Shown here: piece after piece, positions 1 to 10,590 of the stretch | How the letters are laid out: each line of letters begins with the position of its first letter | Position numbering within the stretch: the stretch's first letter is position 1 | Source: Cyrtodaria siliqua | Taxonomy: Eukaryota; Mollusca; Bivalvia; Adapedonta; Hiatellidae | Length of the DNA: 64,000 nt | Assembly (NCBI GenBank): GCA_037043455.1 | Contig: JAWPHD010000002.1 | Span: forward strand, 806,001 to 870,000 | Direction: 5' to 3' | The notes under the pieces: generated by a model | The model's database searches: none | Told to the model about the DNA's origin: nothing | Seen by the model: only the letters and a program-made list of their open reading frames with translations | Position numbers and translations under genes: made by a program

Positions 1-1374
1 GTTGACCGTTACAACTTTATTAAGATTAATATAACACATATTTTGGTTCAAATAGGTAAATAAATATATCGATAATCGTTTTAGATGCTTGCGGGAGAAG
101 AGATTCCCATGCGTTTACCATATAGGAACAGCTCTGACCGTACACAGCCAGATGAAATATCAAAATCGTAAAAAGGGCTGGTAAGGTCAGAGAAGACTCG
201 GATTACAATTGAGGTTGCATTGCCTTTACTATTTACCACAATACATAAATGTCCAGTATGTCCAGTATGTCAAAAGGTAACACAATGTAACTTGTTTACT
301 AAATGCGTGCACTGAAAACATCTATAAGTAATTACAAGCAAGTTTCAATCCAAAATGTACAGTAGTTACCCTAGCAATCGTCAAAAACGCGAGAGAATTG
401 CTTTTAAGCAATCTGACCTTCCCGTTCGCATCTGAAATGTTCACTCTGATCACCGTTCGCACTTGTAAAACACATCTGACATTCCGGTTCGCTATTTTTT
501 TTACCCTGTCGACTTTAAAATGCGATATAACTCGGAAAGTTTTCATTATTTCAATGAGATACTTTGTACAGTTATACAGAAAGGATTGACAATCTTGACA
601 AGCGTTTTAAATTGAATTACAATTGCGAATATCTGTTCGTTATTTGTGTTTATTCTGAAAATGTCTTTGTTTTTACAAATCTTTTTACATTTATATAGGG
701 TGCTATACGCACTAACGTCGTATTATTACCGGATTTTTAAAGTGAAAGCTTCCTCTGTCATTCCTTTTCAAACCTGCATAATCATTTTCCAAACATTTTA
801 GCAAAATACGCAACAGAAACAAAAATACTAACCCCACCATTCATTTCAAATAATTTCGCCAATCTGACTTCTCTGCAACGATCTGACTTCGCTGCAGCCG
901 GTTGGTCATTCTGATATGATATATATCCCTCTTCACTGTCTAATAGTCGAAACCGTGTAGATCTTTTTGGACAGCGTGTACACTGAACACCGCAAATTGT
1001 ACATTTGATTTACATTCAAAATCAACATTTCCTTTGTATACTTTGGTTATTTCGGCCACTCAGTGTAATATATCTGCACCTGAATGCTCGATGCGTAAAC
1101 CCATAAACATGTAATGCCCCAACGAAACGTTCAATGCCGTAAACGGCGATCAAAGTGTGAATATAATTCAGTTTTCAAAATTTGATGCGGTGAGCGATCC
1201 GATCATAAGTTCGTTTCTAGCCCAATTTATGTCCAGTTTGGGGTAAACTATTTAATATATATGATCTATTAAAGTGCAAGTAACCGCATCATGTTCTCAT
1301 CGAAATTCCGTTGATGGAGATATCTGAGTTGGAAAAATATGATCTATTAGAGAGCAAGTAACCGTTGAGTTGGA
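1..1374. other. AT-rich stretch without a recognised gene
   Basis: Short ORFs of up to about 74 codons occur on both strands, but none shows a recognisable domain, splice pattern or codon bias. Near 1260-1375 a short phrase, ATGATCTATTA followed by AAGTAACCG, occurs twice about 80 bp apart. I see no RNA gene or mobile element. Confidence 0.5.
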
Positions 1375-1467
1375 AAATATACGTGGTTAACCGTGTAGAC
1401 AACGGTGAAAATACGTGGTTAACCGTGTAGACAACGGTGAAAATACGTGGTTAACCGTGTAGACAAC
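1375..1467. repeat. 32 bp minisatellite, three copies
   Basis: The unit starts AAAATACGTGG and ends AACGGTG. ACGTGG recurs at 1381, 1413 and 1445, an exact 32 bp period. The last copy runs into a T-rich tract. The copies look nearly identical, which suggests recent slippage or unequal exchange. Confidence 0.9.
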
Positions 1468-2049
1468 GTTTTTTTTCTGTGTTTTTTTACATGTACCCTG
1501 GACTAACGATTGATTTTAACCTGCTTTTAACATGTTAGCGTGCCCTAAAGAGTGACACTTAGACTTTCTACTGAACTGGACGACGCTGGATTTGACGGGA
1601 TGTCAACTGTCACAACGAGTTCCCAGTGTGACAGTGGAGACCTACGACGGATTCAGCACCATCGGCGTTGGATCAACCCCACGAGATGCACACTGGCTGT
1701 GGGCGCGGGTTGCTACCATTTCCATGTCCAGTGTGAATACCGGTGGAGACATCACCACGCGCAAATCCACCAACATGGACTTCACGTTTAAGTTTAATAA
1801 TATCTTATTGCAGATAAGTTACAATACATTAATTCAAACCTCGTATGCATAGCAACATATGCAAATGGATTGAACTACAAGCTATTACAACATAACGACC
1901 GATGGGATTGACCTACTGGCAACTTCCCGACTGGCTGAGACGATTTCGAGCCGGCAATCGAATTGACCTAGTCACAATTCTGCAGGCAATCCGATTGGTC
2001 AAAATCTATAATTTCAACAAATAATCGAATGTAATCATCTACATACTAT
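1468..2049. other. Unassigned stretch with a GC-richer core
   Basis: About 1550-1790 is richer in GC than its surroundings and is open in two plus-strand frames (79 and 86 codons). Neither peptide is recognisable. It could be a relic of a mobile element or of an exon. The rest is AT-rich and featureless to me. Confidence 0.3.
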
Positions 2050-2281
2050 CTACGTTGGACTTTACGCTCCTACTGACAGTACTGCTGCTGTTCTACAGTA
2101 AACTTCTTTGGACGAGGGATGTCGGCTTCTGCTGGACCAGACTCTTCGCAACCGTAATCTTCTTTTGAAATGCCCGCCAAAACGACTTGTACCATTCGGC
2201 GAGAATACAGAAAAACGTTTCATCATCATCGGGGCGTTTCATGTGAATATTTTAATTTGTTCATGATGTCCTTCTAAACTG

Positions 2282-2770
2282 TCACTTCGCACATTGCCTG
2301 AACAACGTAACAATGTTTAATAGTAATTTCTGCACTTGAATTTGATCTTTCTGATTCAGCTCCCTTACATTGTTGGCTATGATATTTTGCGACTCATTTA
2401 GTTGTTCTACTGTTTCCGCTATTACATCTGTTTCTTGCTGGATGCGCTGGTGTTTTTCAGTCAGTGTCGGTTTGTGCTCGAATCCCCAAATATCAATATA
2501 ACTTTGCACACTACTTACCGAAGCATTATCTTTTCCCCCGTCCAAGCACACTTTATATGTCTTCGTTGCATCCGACGTTTTAGCTACCTTTTCCAGTAGG
2601 TAATGTAATATACCTGGTTTTATATCATTTTTGGTTAACGGAAGACTGTTTAGTTGACACCACACTTTGGAAAGGTAAAATTTATCATTCCATAGGTTAA
2701 ATCGAAAATGCGCATTTTTCTTTTCAGAGTGCTCATTCAGGTGAGATACTAAGTACTTTGATCCACTCAT
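2282..2770 (-). CDS. Hypothetical protein, 162 codons, possible decayed element ORF
   Basis: This minus-strand ORF begins MSGSKYLV and ends FRQCAK. I do not recognise it. The C-terminal 60 residues are rich in Gln, Glu, Asn and Leu and look like an amphipathic helix or coiled coil; no zinc-binding or catalytic motif is visible. Other coding-like fragments lie on the same strand. One upstream at about 3120-3220 is acidic and reads ...ECPSEGEVNDLEDSLHD. One downstream at about 2090-2190 reads ...PRPKKFTVEQQQYC and ends in a stop. All three may be pieces of one broken gene or mobile-element ORF. No promoter or splice sites were established. Confidence 0.35.
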   Translation of the reverse strand: MSGSKYLVSHLNEHSEKKNAHFRFNLWNDKFYLSKVWCQLNSLPLTKNDIKPGILHYLLEKVAKTSDATKTYKVCLDGGKDNASVSSVQSYIDIWGFEHKPTLTEKHQRIQQETDVIAETVEQLNESQNIIANNVRELNQKDQIQVQKLLLNIVTLFRQCAK

Positions 2771-2910
2771 GAATTTCAGCCATTTTCTATGGAAGACGCG
2801 ATAGCCTATCCTCCAGAATCGCTTAACAGTTTCGTCGTACCTTAAGGCACAATGTATTCACGGATGAATACTATTTACACACATCTAGAAACAATAAAAA
2901 GGCAATTTTC

Positions 2911-3235
2911 TCAAAGTGAACCATTGCTGATCATTTTGTTCATTTGTACCCATGTTTCCATGTGCCCATGCTTTCGCATTACCCTTGCCAGTACTGTATG
3001 CATATTTCCCCAAATTGTTTTCTTATTCTTCACATGTGTCTGTACTTCTGTCTTTAAGTTACCTTTGTTGACACGTTTATGGGTAGTTAAAACATGTTGG
3101 TCTTTTGTGAAATGGGCTTTGTAGATTTTCATCGCAATATTCCCCATCCAATGCTAAATCGTGCAAAGAATCTTCCAAATCATTGACTTCACCTTCAGAT
3201 GGACACTCATCTAACCCTTTAACTCCCGGTATTTG
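2911..3235 (-). pseudogene. Possible upstream fragment of the unassigned minus-strand gene
   Basis: Two overlapping minus-strand frames are open here. One carries the acidic peptide ...GEVNDLEDSLHDLALDGE and the other a basic 78-residue stretch beginning MGNIAMKIYKAHFTK. A shift between the frames would be typical of a decayed gene. There is no family assignment. Confidence 0.2.
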
Positions 3236-3292
3236 GAGGACATATTGAAATTGAAAATATTTTCTTTTCTGTTATGGATAATACTGTAGACC

Positions 3293-3530
3293 TATCCTAA
3301 GGAAATTCAACTCAACAAAGCTAACATTTCTGATACTGTCACTTCTTTTCTTGATTTACATCTCTCTATTAAAAACGGCGGAGTAATTAGTAAAATCTAT
3401 GACAAGAGAAATGATTTTAATTTTGATATTGTTAATTAGCCCCACTAAGATGGGAGGAGAGGTGTTCCTGTGATATTTCTTATTGGGTCTATCTTTCTCA
3501 ACTTATTCTAGCTTGTAATATATGAGATAT
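3293..3530 (+). pseudogene. Reverse-transcriptase-like relic, left part
   Basis: The translation from 3293 includes LNKANISDT, FLDLHLSIKNG and KIYDKRNDFNFDIVN. It then meets a stop, and after a frameshift it continues with DISYWVYLSQLI. These blocks match what I remember of the C-terminal half of an RT family common in cnidarian and mollusc genomes, perhaps Penelope-like, though the exact family is uncertain. The copy is dead. Its continuation lies at 3885-4073, beyond an inserted gypsy gag fragment. Confidence 0.55.
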
Positions 3531-3535
3531 TAGGT

Positions 3536-3884
3536 TTATCCGGCGACGATTCCAATTACGATGAGACAAAACAGGCACTTACAACATATTTTAAACCAAA
3601 AAAAAAAAGGAATTCGAACGTTACGAATTAAGGAATACATACCAGAATAAAGAAGAATCAATAGATCAATGTGCCACTAGACTTCGACAGAAAGCCGAAA
3701 ATTGGGAATTCAATGATAAAAATTCAGAAATAAAGAGTCAGATCATTCAGGGATGTTATTCAGAAAAAAAGGAGAAAAAAAATACCTTATTGAAGAAGAC
3801 AAAACTCTGAAAGATTTACTTATAATGGCTAGAACAATGGACATTGCGACAAAACAACCGAAGCGCATGGAACCCAATAGAAAT
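3536..3884 (+). pseudogene. Ty3/gypsy Gag fragment nested in the RT relic
   Basis: Translation gives a retrotransposon Gag-like stretch. It contains FERYELRNTYQNKEESIDQ, then RLRQKAENWEF, then EIKSQIIQGC and KTLKDLLIMARTMDIATKQ. The pattern of a charged helix, a conserved Arg/Lys-rich block and IIQGC is typical of metazoan gypsy Gag just before the zinc knuckle. The knuckle itself is absent. An A11 homopolymer near 3600 probably causes a frameshift. The fragment sits exactly between two halves of an RT relic, so it is probably a nested insertion or a template switch. Confidence 0.6.
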
Positions 3885-4073
3885 AGTGAGGACTTTAATA
3901 TTCGTAATATTTGTATAACTAAAAAGCTACTCCAGCAGGGCTAACGTTAACATAAACTTCGAAAACCTTCGCAAAATGTTATTATCGTAACCTTGATCTA
4001 ATTTAAGAACTCTTCTGTGACAAAAACTATCACAACCTAACTTCTATGGTGATGCGATTTGTAATATCCTTGG
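3885..4073 (+). pseudogene. Reverse-transcriptase-like relic, right part
   Basis: SEDFNIRNICITKKLLQQG, then a stop and a HKLRK block, then FYGDAICNIL near 4042-4072, continue the RT-like family begun at 3293. Several stops and frameshifts are present. The residues missing between the two parts correspond to the site of the gag insertion. Confidence 0.5.
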
Positions 4074-5054
4074 ATCCGAAATTTCGAAAGTTGCCGTTGT
4101 GAGTTCAGATTATCTCCCTTTAATATATACCATTTACTGAATTCACAGTATCCAAGTTACCCGGCACCTTTCATGTCACTGTCTTAATATAGCTTGTGTG
4201 TGGTTGAATCTTTAAATGTGATCCCATTCATAACAGCTATAATTGTATGTATGTTTGCGTGTATATGTTAAGTGTGCCTCCAGACGAATGTGTTATGATG
4301 TAGAGATACAGTATATCATCGTGTGTTGCAGTATTCTTATTAGGAAGTGAATTTATACGTTTGATTTCTGTGTGCTAGGCGCCCTGCAGTAGTTCGTCCG
4401 AAGGTTGTCTGTTCTTGGTTGTTCGCACATATTTCTCTCTCTCTATATATATATATTACTTAACAAATAAGTAAAACACATAAATGGTCAACTGTGTTTT
4501 GTTGCCGGTTGTTGGATTTGATCTACTTCATTTAAAACTGGTGCCATTATATATAGCCTGCCAGGTTATAGACTGGACATCTGTGTGGGGTTTTCTGTCT
4601 CTCTGTCCGTTAACATTTAGCTGGCCATTATTTTGCCAATATATTTCAAAGTATTGGGTCTACATTTATGCAGCATGATGAAATGAACTGGAAAGGCCCA
4701 TGACTTGTTCATAGGTTTTGAATCATTTCCCTTAAAAAATAATCTAGAACTGAACATTGTCTTTTTTCAAGTGATTATGACTAATAATAAAAATGTCTAC
4801 ATGCACATCTTACTACACATCTTAAACCTGGTCAAGTCCCACAACTTGTGCATACATGTATTTTTTTATTAATTTTTTAATATTTACCTTGGCAAAAGCG
4901 TTTACAAGTGAGTGGATAAGAACGTGGGTCTACAATAATGAAAACTTGTACACTTTTTCATCATGATCGAGGATTGCGAAAAGCACTAAAACACTATCAT
5001 AAATTAAACAAGAAATGTGTCCATGAGACACTGATGGCCCCACCGCAAACCATC
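4074..5054. other. Intergenic AT-rich DNA with a (CT)n(AT)n microsatellite
   Basis: A CT run passes into an AT run at about 4432-4456. A 64-codon plus-strand ORF at 4484-4678 (MVNCVLLPVVGF) is hydrophobic but unrecognised and probably spurious. No other structure was seen. Confidence 0.5.
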
Positions 5055-5510
5055 TGCCTAACTGTGACCTTGACCTTTGAGGCACTGACATGATTCTTGC
5101 ACAAGACACACCTTTTCAATGAGATGAACATGTGTGTGAAGTTCGATGGAACTCCCTTCAGTAGTTTCCAAGTATTAGTTGAGACATGAATTATCTTTTA
5201 CGATTTGTTGACCTTTGATTTCCAACTTTGACCTTGACCTTTGAGACACGGACATGATTCTTGCGCGCGACACACCTTCTCAATGTAATGAGCATTTGTG
5301 TGAAGTTTGACGCAGTTCCCTTCAGTACTTTCCAAGTAATGGCTGAGACATGGGTTTTTTTACGATTTGTTTACCTTTGACCTCCAAGTGTGACCTTGAC
5401 CTTTGATGCACTGACACAATTCTTGCCCGCGACACACCTTCTCAATGTGATGAACATTTGTGTGAAGTTTGACGCAACTCCCTTCAGTAGTTTCCAAGTA
5501 AGGGCCCAAT
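5055..5510 (+). repeat. ~160 bp tandem repeat, three copies (TGACCTTGACC family)
   Basis: Each monomer begins near TGACCTTGACCTTTGA, passes through GACACACCTTCTCAATG and GTGTGAAGTT, and ends at CCCTTCAGTAGTTTCC. The copies start near 5060, 5225 and 5390. A further single copy at 6595-6750 abuts a gypsy RT fragment. Size and layout resemble the ~160 bp core repeats carried by bivalve non-autonomous elements of the pearl type, but this is an analogy and not a proven relationship. Confidence 0.8.
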
Positions 5511-5885
5511 CTCTACCCAGCGCTGTCATCCCTTGCATACACATACATCTCTTTTTCTGAATTAACTATAAAAGAACTGCTTAAATTACAAAAGAAAACA
5601 ATTTTTCGGCTTGAATGTTTTAAATATACAGTAAATTATGCTCAAAATTATATTGCGATAGAATAAAGGTTTGTACTTTGGCATATCACTCCGCCGTCAA
5701 AACATTCACAATGCGCACCACCAAATCGTTCCCATAGGGTTACAGTACAGCATCTTTGCTTACCAGCACTTTCCAGTATCACATAGCTCTTTACAATATA
5801 CCTTAAACTAAATTACTAACTTAAAATATATATCAAAATGTAGAAAATAAGTCGTGTTTTTATGACTGTTACGTGTCAATCAGCA

Positions 5886-5985
5886 GCCGATACATTTGCA
5901 ACATCTCGTACACTGCTTCGCAGCATGATGGGCAATCGTGAACGCTCGGCCAATCCCGTCATTCCTCGGGATCCTGCCTCGTGTG
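5886..5985 (+). repeat. Two-module repeat, order P-Q
   Basis: Module P (GCAACATCTCGTACACTGCT) is followed by module Q (AATCGTGAACGCTCGGCCAA then TCCCGTCATTC). The same modules occur inverted at 6310-6412, but in the other order. Confidence 0.7.
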
Positions 5986-6309
5986 TATCACGGCGCTTCG
6001 GTATGTTCAAAATCTTAACATTCTGTTAGCCGGAAAGCAACGGCACAGAAAATAGTGCACTGTTGCTAAGCTGTTGTTACATTATGGCCGCTTGCACACG
6101 TGTTGATGTATGATTTGCGTTGCATGTTTGTTATTTACAATACAGATGCAGGTTTTATCACTTCTTTCACGTAAATAAACAACAGATGGAGCAATCGGCT
6201 AAATGACATTGCAAAATGTTGAAGATAACTTTGATTTTGAATGCAAATTCGTTTTGACGCGCGTCACGCTAATATGACGTAACCAATATGGAAACCCGCG
6301 TATTACATT

Positions 6310-6412
6310 CGAGTCATGCTGCGAAGCAGTGTACGAGATGTTGCGAATGCATGATGGGATCCCGAAGAATGACGGGATTGGCCGAGCGTTCACGATTGCA
6401 GCCGATATAGTT
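6310..6412 (-). repeat. Two-module repeat, inverted, order Q-P
   Basis: Read on the minus strand this is module Q then module P. A more diverged third copy at about 47935-48030 carries the same sequence elements in plus orientation with Q inverted. Between the two near copies, about 6000-6300, I see no coding signal. Confidence 0.7.
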
Positions 6413-6594
6413 GTTGGTGTTGAAGTTCTGTTCGCCATTTTGATAGTTTAGCTATGGTTATGTGACAAACTATCATGTGATTGCAAGTTACTTTCTTAGA
6501 CGTTGACAGAGGTCAATGACGGCCTCTGGGAGAGGTAACGGCCTTGACGGCCTCTGGGAGAGATTGGCATTGGCTGTGACATGAATTGTTTCAT

Positions 6595-6750
6595 ATTTTT
6601 TTACCCTTGACCTTCAAGTGTGACCTTGAACTTTGAGATACGGACACGATTATTTAGCGCGACACATCTTCTCAATGTGATGAACATTTGTGTGAAGATT
6701 GACGGAATTCCCTTCAGTAGTTTCCGAGGAATGGCTGAGCCACGATTTCG
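6595..6750 (+). repeat. Single copy of the ~160 bp TGACCTTGACC repeat
   Basis: It matches the monomers at 5055-5510 and ends with CGGACGGACGG-like DNA directly against the gypsy RT fragment. Just before it, 6500-6570 holds a short direct repeat of GACGGCCTCTGGGAGAG. Confidence 0.75.
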
Positions 6751-6751
6751 G

Positions 6752-7430
6752 ACGGACGGGCGACAGTGTGAAAAAGAACTGGAAAAGCTACAGCAAGTGG
6801 ATGTTATTGAGAAAGTTGATGGGGCTATCACATGGGTATCTAATCTTGTCGTAGCACCGAAACCGAATTCTCCAAATGAGATGAGATTGTGTGTTGATAT
6901 GCGCAAAGCAAATCAAGCCATCAAACGTGAACGGCGCGTGACAACTACAATTGAAGCCATTATACTGAGTCTAAACGGTTAGATCGTTTTTTGGAAAATG
7001 GACTTGAACAAAGGGCTGGATCAGCTTGAAATTTCCGAAGAATCCAGAAACATGACTACCTTTGAAACACACGGCGGTCTTAGGCGCTACAAGAGACTCA
7101 ATTTCGGCGTCTCGTGCGCACCTGAAATATTTCAGAATGAAATTCGACAAGTCCTTGAGGGACTACACGGAACAATGAATATAAGTGACGATATTATCGT
7201 GTATGGTAAAACGCGTGAGGAATACGACAAAAGTCTCGAAGCCGTTCTTCAAAGAATACAAGAAAAGACATTAAACAAACACACGTGTATTCGGAGAAAC
7301 TACAATCAAGTTTTACGGTTATGTATTTCGGCATCGGGTATTTCGTCAGATCCAGAAAAAAACATAGCGATTCAGAACGTTGTACGCCCGAAAAATCCGT
7401 CAGAAGTACACTGGCATACACTGAAACATG
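6752..7430 (+). pseudogene. Ty3/gypsy reverse transcriptase fragment (broken)
   Basis: Two consecutive ORFs separated by a stop at 6979 encode a gypsy RT. The first part has CEKELEKLQQVDVIEKV, then WVSNLVVAPKPN and RLCVDMRKANQAIKRE. The second begins MDLNKGLDQLEI and continues FETHGGLRRYKRLNFG, CAPEIFQNEI and NISDDIIVYGKT. ISDD stands where the catalytic F/YxDD is expected. It ends with ISSDPEKNIAIQNVVRPKNP. RNase H and integrase do not follow on this strand. The stop and an internal irregularity near 7265 mean it cannot encode a working enzyme. Confidence 0.85.
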
Positions 7431-7680
7431 GCTTGGCCTAACTAGCCTGTCCTGGCCTAAGATTAATTGGTCCCTCGGGACTAGTTTAGGTCAGGCCAGA
7501 GGGTCATTGCTTCAACTCTGGGGTTAATGTCTGCGTTTCCAGGGTCAGTTATGTTGTTTCTAGATGGTCAGTGGCTCACATTAAGGTCAGCACATGTCTC
7601 ATGGGACAACGCAGCTGTACTGAATATGTTAGGAATTGTACACCTTGTGAGGGTCATTCAGAAACAAGTTTAATTAACTA

Positions 7681-8065
7681 TTTAACCTGGCAATTGTGTA
7701 ATTGTTGGTGAGCATCTTTTGGCACTTGCGGTTCAAGTAATGCTGAATTTGTTGGTATTTTATCCCGAAGTCTTCTGCTGAATAACATTTGTGCTGGAGA
7801 GTAGTCACAACCTGTGACTGGCGTATTTCTGTATTCTAGAAGCGTGATGCTTTCGTCTTTGCCATTTTCATATGCCTTTTCAAGCAATTTCTTCAAAGTT
7901 TGAATCGATCGTTCTACCATGACTGTGTGTCGGGTTACTTGTGGTTATTCTGAAGTTATTATTTTTTGCAAAGTATTTGAACTCTCTGCCGTTAAACGGC
8001 ATATTGTCTACAATAATTTCCTCAGGAATGCCATGCATAGCAAACATGTCAAACGGAACCGGACA
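7681..8065 (-). pseudogene. Ty3/gypsy integrase fragment (broken, opposite strand)
   Basis: On the minus strand, from about 8060 downward, the translation gives FAMHGIPEEIIVDN (second catalytic Asp region), NGREFKYFAKNNNFRIT, then a frameshift. It then gives MVERSIQTLKKLLEKAYENG (catalytic Glu in VERS) and LLEYRNTPVTGCDYSPAQML. This is the C-terminal half of a gypsy integrase core. It is convergent with the RT fragment at 6752-7430, so the two are not one intact element. Either a rearrangement separated them or they are independent relics. Confidence 0.8.
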
Positions 8066-8340
8066 GTAGTCTTCATCATCGGCGACTCGTATACGTCAGT
8101 AAGGACTTTCCAAGTAGAGTAATGAAAGTAAGAAATGACCTTAGGTGATTCCTCAGAAAGGCTATAGAAAATGGTAACAATGCTTACTTAAGGTACGATA
8201 AACTAGTCATCAATAGAGAAGTGTTTAAGTATGATGAGACATTAGATGACATTGTTAAAGATAATGCCGGTAGATAGTAAAAGGGCCAACGCCCTAAGGA
8301 AACAGCTTCAGATTCTGAGATATTTTCTCTAAAATTTCTC

Positions 8341-8582
8341 TAAAATTTGCTTCATGGAATATTGAAAGGTTATCTAAATATATAAGTTTCTGGGAATATG
8401 TGAAGGAATTTGAAATATCTTTTTGTGAAACATGGGGTCAATGTGTTAAACAATTTGATAATGTCCTGCAAGGATATACTGTATTTACAAATATACGTCA
8501 AAATATGAGCAAAAAGAGTAGATATTCGGGTGGGGTAACAGTATTTGTAAAAAGTTGCTATGTAGAAAGTGCTCCGAAATGA
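8341..8582 (+). pseudogene. LINE endonuclease, N-terminal and middle pieces
   Basis: The frame opens with KFASWNIERLSKY, the usual start of an APE endonuclease. It continues with ISFCETWG (the E-T-W motif), GYTVFTNIRQ and SGGVTVFVKS. Only about 80 residues are left before a stop. An intact LINE endonuclease is usually near 230 residues, so the rest, including the catalytic His/Asp region, has been deleted and the RT begins at once. Confidence 0.75.
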
Positions 8583-9305
8583 TAAAAAACATAGTGATGG
8601 ATATATCACTCTTACTTTTATCACTTTATAGCAATATATTAAACACAGGAATCTACCCCACTGCTTGGTCAGAAAATATACTATGCCCAGTATATAAAAC
8701 TGGTTCAAAGACTGACACAAATAATTTTAGAGGAATATCATTAATCAATATTTTAAATACAATCTTTACAGGCATGATGAAAACACGTCTTTATAACTGG
8801 TCTGAAAAACATTCTAAAATAGATGAAACTCAAGCTGGCTTTAGAAAAAGGATACTGTACCATAGACAACTTATTTACGTTAATGGCAATGATAAAAAAG
8901 TACCCCAGCAAGAAAGGTGGTCGATTCTATTGTATTTTTGTTGACTTTTCGAAGGCTTTTGATACGCTAAACCATCTTGAGCTAATTCAATGTTTAATAA
9001 GAAAAGGAGTAGGGGGCATGTTCCTCAAACTTCTTGTTTCTATGTATAAACATATGTGTACATGCGTACGAGTTGAAAAAAATGCATACACAACAAGTTT
9101 TAGTTGTAATATAGGTACTAGACAAGGATGTAAACTGAGCACAATTTTATTTCCTCTGTTCATAAATGATCTTATTGATGAATTAAGGCGAGGTGGTATA
9201 CAGGGAATTCAGATTTCAGATACAGAGCAAGATATTCTAGCAGTTATGTACGCAGATTATATAGCAAATGTAAGCGATACATTTAGAGGGTTACAATCTA
9301 GATAG
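8577..9305 (+). pseudogene. LINE reverse transcriptase, frameshifted
   Basis: The first frame holds GIYPTAWSENILCPVYK, NNFRGISLINIL and IDETQAGFRK. Near 8830-8860 the reading frame shifts to the second frame, which continues FVDFSKAFDTLNH (first catalytic Asp), GTRQGCKLS and MYADY. In the last motif the second Asp of YADD is replaced by Tyr. The break and this substitution both argue against activity. Confidence 0.85.
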
Positions 9306-9975
9306 ATGTTATTTCCTCATTTTGCAATAGGACAGGAATGAAAATCAATCTATCAAAGACAAAAATAATTGTTTTCAGAAACGGGGGTATTCTCAGGGAA
9401 AACAAAAATGGTTTTATGAAGGAAAACCTTTAGAATGCGTGTCTATGTATAAGAATATGGGTTTGTATATAACTCCAAAACTGATTTGGTCATATGCAAA
9501 GGAGTGTTTAGCCTCTCAGGCTAGAAAGGCGATCATAACAATGGTTAAATTACAAAATAGTGTTGACTACTTCGAGCGAGAAGAAATATTTAAATTGTTT
9601 GATACAATGATTAAACATATTTTACTATATGCGTCTGAGATATGGGGATACGAATACACAAAAGCGATTGAAAATGTGCATGATCAATTTTGTAGAAAGT
9701 TCTTAAAGCTTCCACCAAATGTTTTTCATATTTTAGTCAGAGGAGAATGCGGTAGTTATCCGCTATATATAGATTACCATTGTAGTTGTATAACATATTG
9801 GTTAAAATTGATAAAATTAAACAGAACAAGATATCCCTACGAATGTTATAAAATGTTGAGACGTATCAATTGGGCGACTCAAATTAAAAACTTGTTATTT
9901 AAATATAGATTCGGATATGCTTGGTTAAATGATGGGGAAATGAAAGCGTGTTTATTCACACTTTCAAGCAAAGAC
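9306..9975 (+). pseudogene. LINE ORF2 part downstream of the RT
   Basis: GMKINLSKTKIIVFRNGG directly follows the RT. A frameshift leads into a 182-codon ORF at 9439-9987 with YKNMGLYITPKLIW, LFDTMIKHILLYASEIWGYE and FCRKFLKLPPNVF. These are the usual thumb and post-RT blocks of LINE ORF2. The last codons of the ORF read into inverted DNA and are not native. Confidence 0.7.
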
Positions 9976-10141
9976 ATATTTAAATAACAAGTTTTTAATT
10001 TGAGTCGCCCAATTAAGGGCATAATAAATAAATTTTGTTAAATCTAAAATTGTAATTTCATCAATGTTAAATAGATGATAAAATAATTCAGTTGCGGTTG
10101 AAGAATTATGAAGCTTAGTAATATATTTCTTTCTTATATCG
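9976..10141 (-). repeat. Chimeric inverted insertion inside the LINE
   Basis: 9976-10014 is the reverse complement of 9868-9906 (39 bp). Directly continuing, 10013-10141 is the reverse complement of 10418-10546 (129 bp). Two separate parts of the same ORF were joined and placed in inverse orientation between them. The arms appear to match perfectly. Confidence 0.9.
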
Positions 10142-10590
10142 TCCTAAACAGGAATGGTGTGAAAAGGTGGCAGAATCTAGAAAAGGTAGACACTTTAGAT
10201 ATAGTATGCCTGAATTGAAAACTGCAAACTACCTTCCTTTAAACATGCCCTAAAAATTCAGAGTAGCATTTTCGAGATTTAGATGTTCTGCGCATAATCT
10301 GGTTGTAAAAATTGGTCGACATAATAATACGCCCTACGAAGAAAGAATATGTCCACTTTGTGACAGGCAATCAATATAAGACGAATACCATTTTATCATG
10401 ATATGTCCACTGTATAGCGATATAAGAAAGAAATATATTACTAAGCTTCATAATTCTTCAACCGCAACTGAATTATTTTATCATCTATTTAACATTGATG
10501 AAATTACAATTTTAGATTTAACAAAATTTATTTATTATGCCCTTAAAGTTAGAAACGATACTATTAAAAGGTTAAATGACCAGTAAATAT
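10142..10590 (+). pseudogene. LINE ORF2 C-terminus with Cys knuckle
   Basis: The frame gives QEWCEKVAESRKGRHFRYSM, then RFRCSAHNLVVKIGRHN, CPLCDRQ, DEYHFIMICPLYSDIRK and a helical tail ending RNDTIKRLNDQ before a stop at 10584-10586. Stops at about 10252 and 10378 interrupt it. The C-x2-C ... H-x4-C arrangement is the zinc knuckle of LINE ORF2. Confidence 0.7.

Larger units (their letters stand above)
8140..10590 (+). mobile_element. Decayed LINE (non-LTR retrotransposon)
   Basis: In order the segment holds an ORF1-like C-terminal peptide (RYDKLVINREVFKYDE, stop near 8277), part of an APE-type endonuclease, a reverse transcriptase and a C-terminal domain. The last contains a Cys-rich knuckle (ICPLCDRQ ... 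DEYHFIMICP) typical of the C-termini of several LINE clades. The clade is not resolved: a Jockey/I/Nimb-like element is likely from the layout. Frameshifts, a shortened endonuclease and an inverted insertion show it is dead. Confidence 0.8.

Noticed and set aside
6601..6906. 101-codon minus-strand ORF
   Set aside because: Antisense to the repeat and to the gypsy RT fragment.
8370..8720. 116-codon minus-strand ORF
   Set aside because: Antisense to the LINE endonuclease and RT frames, which have clear motifs.
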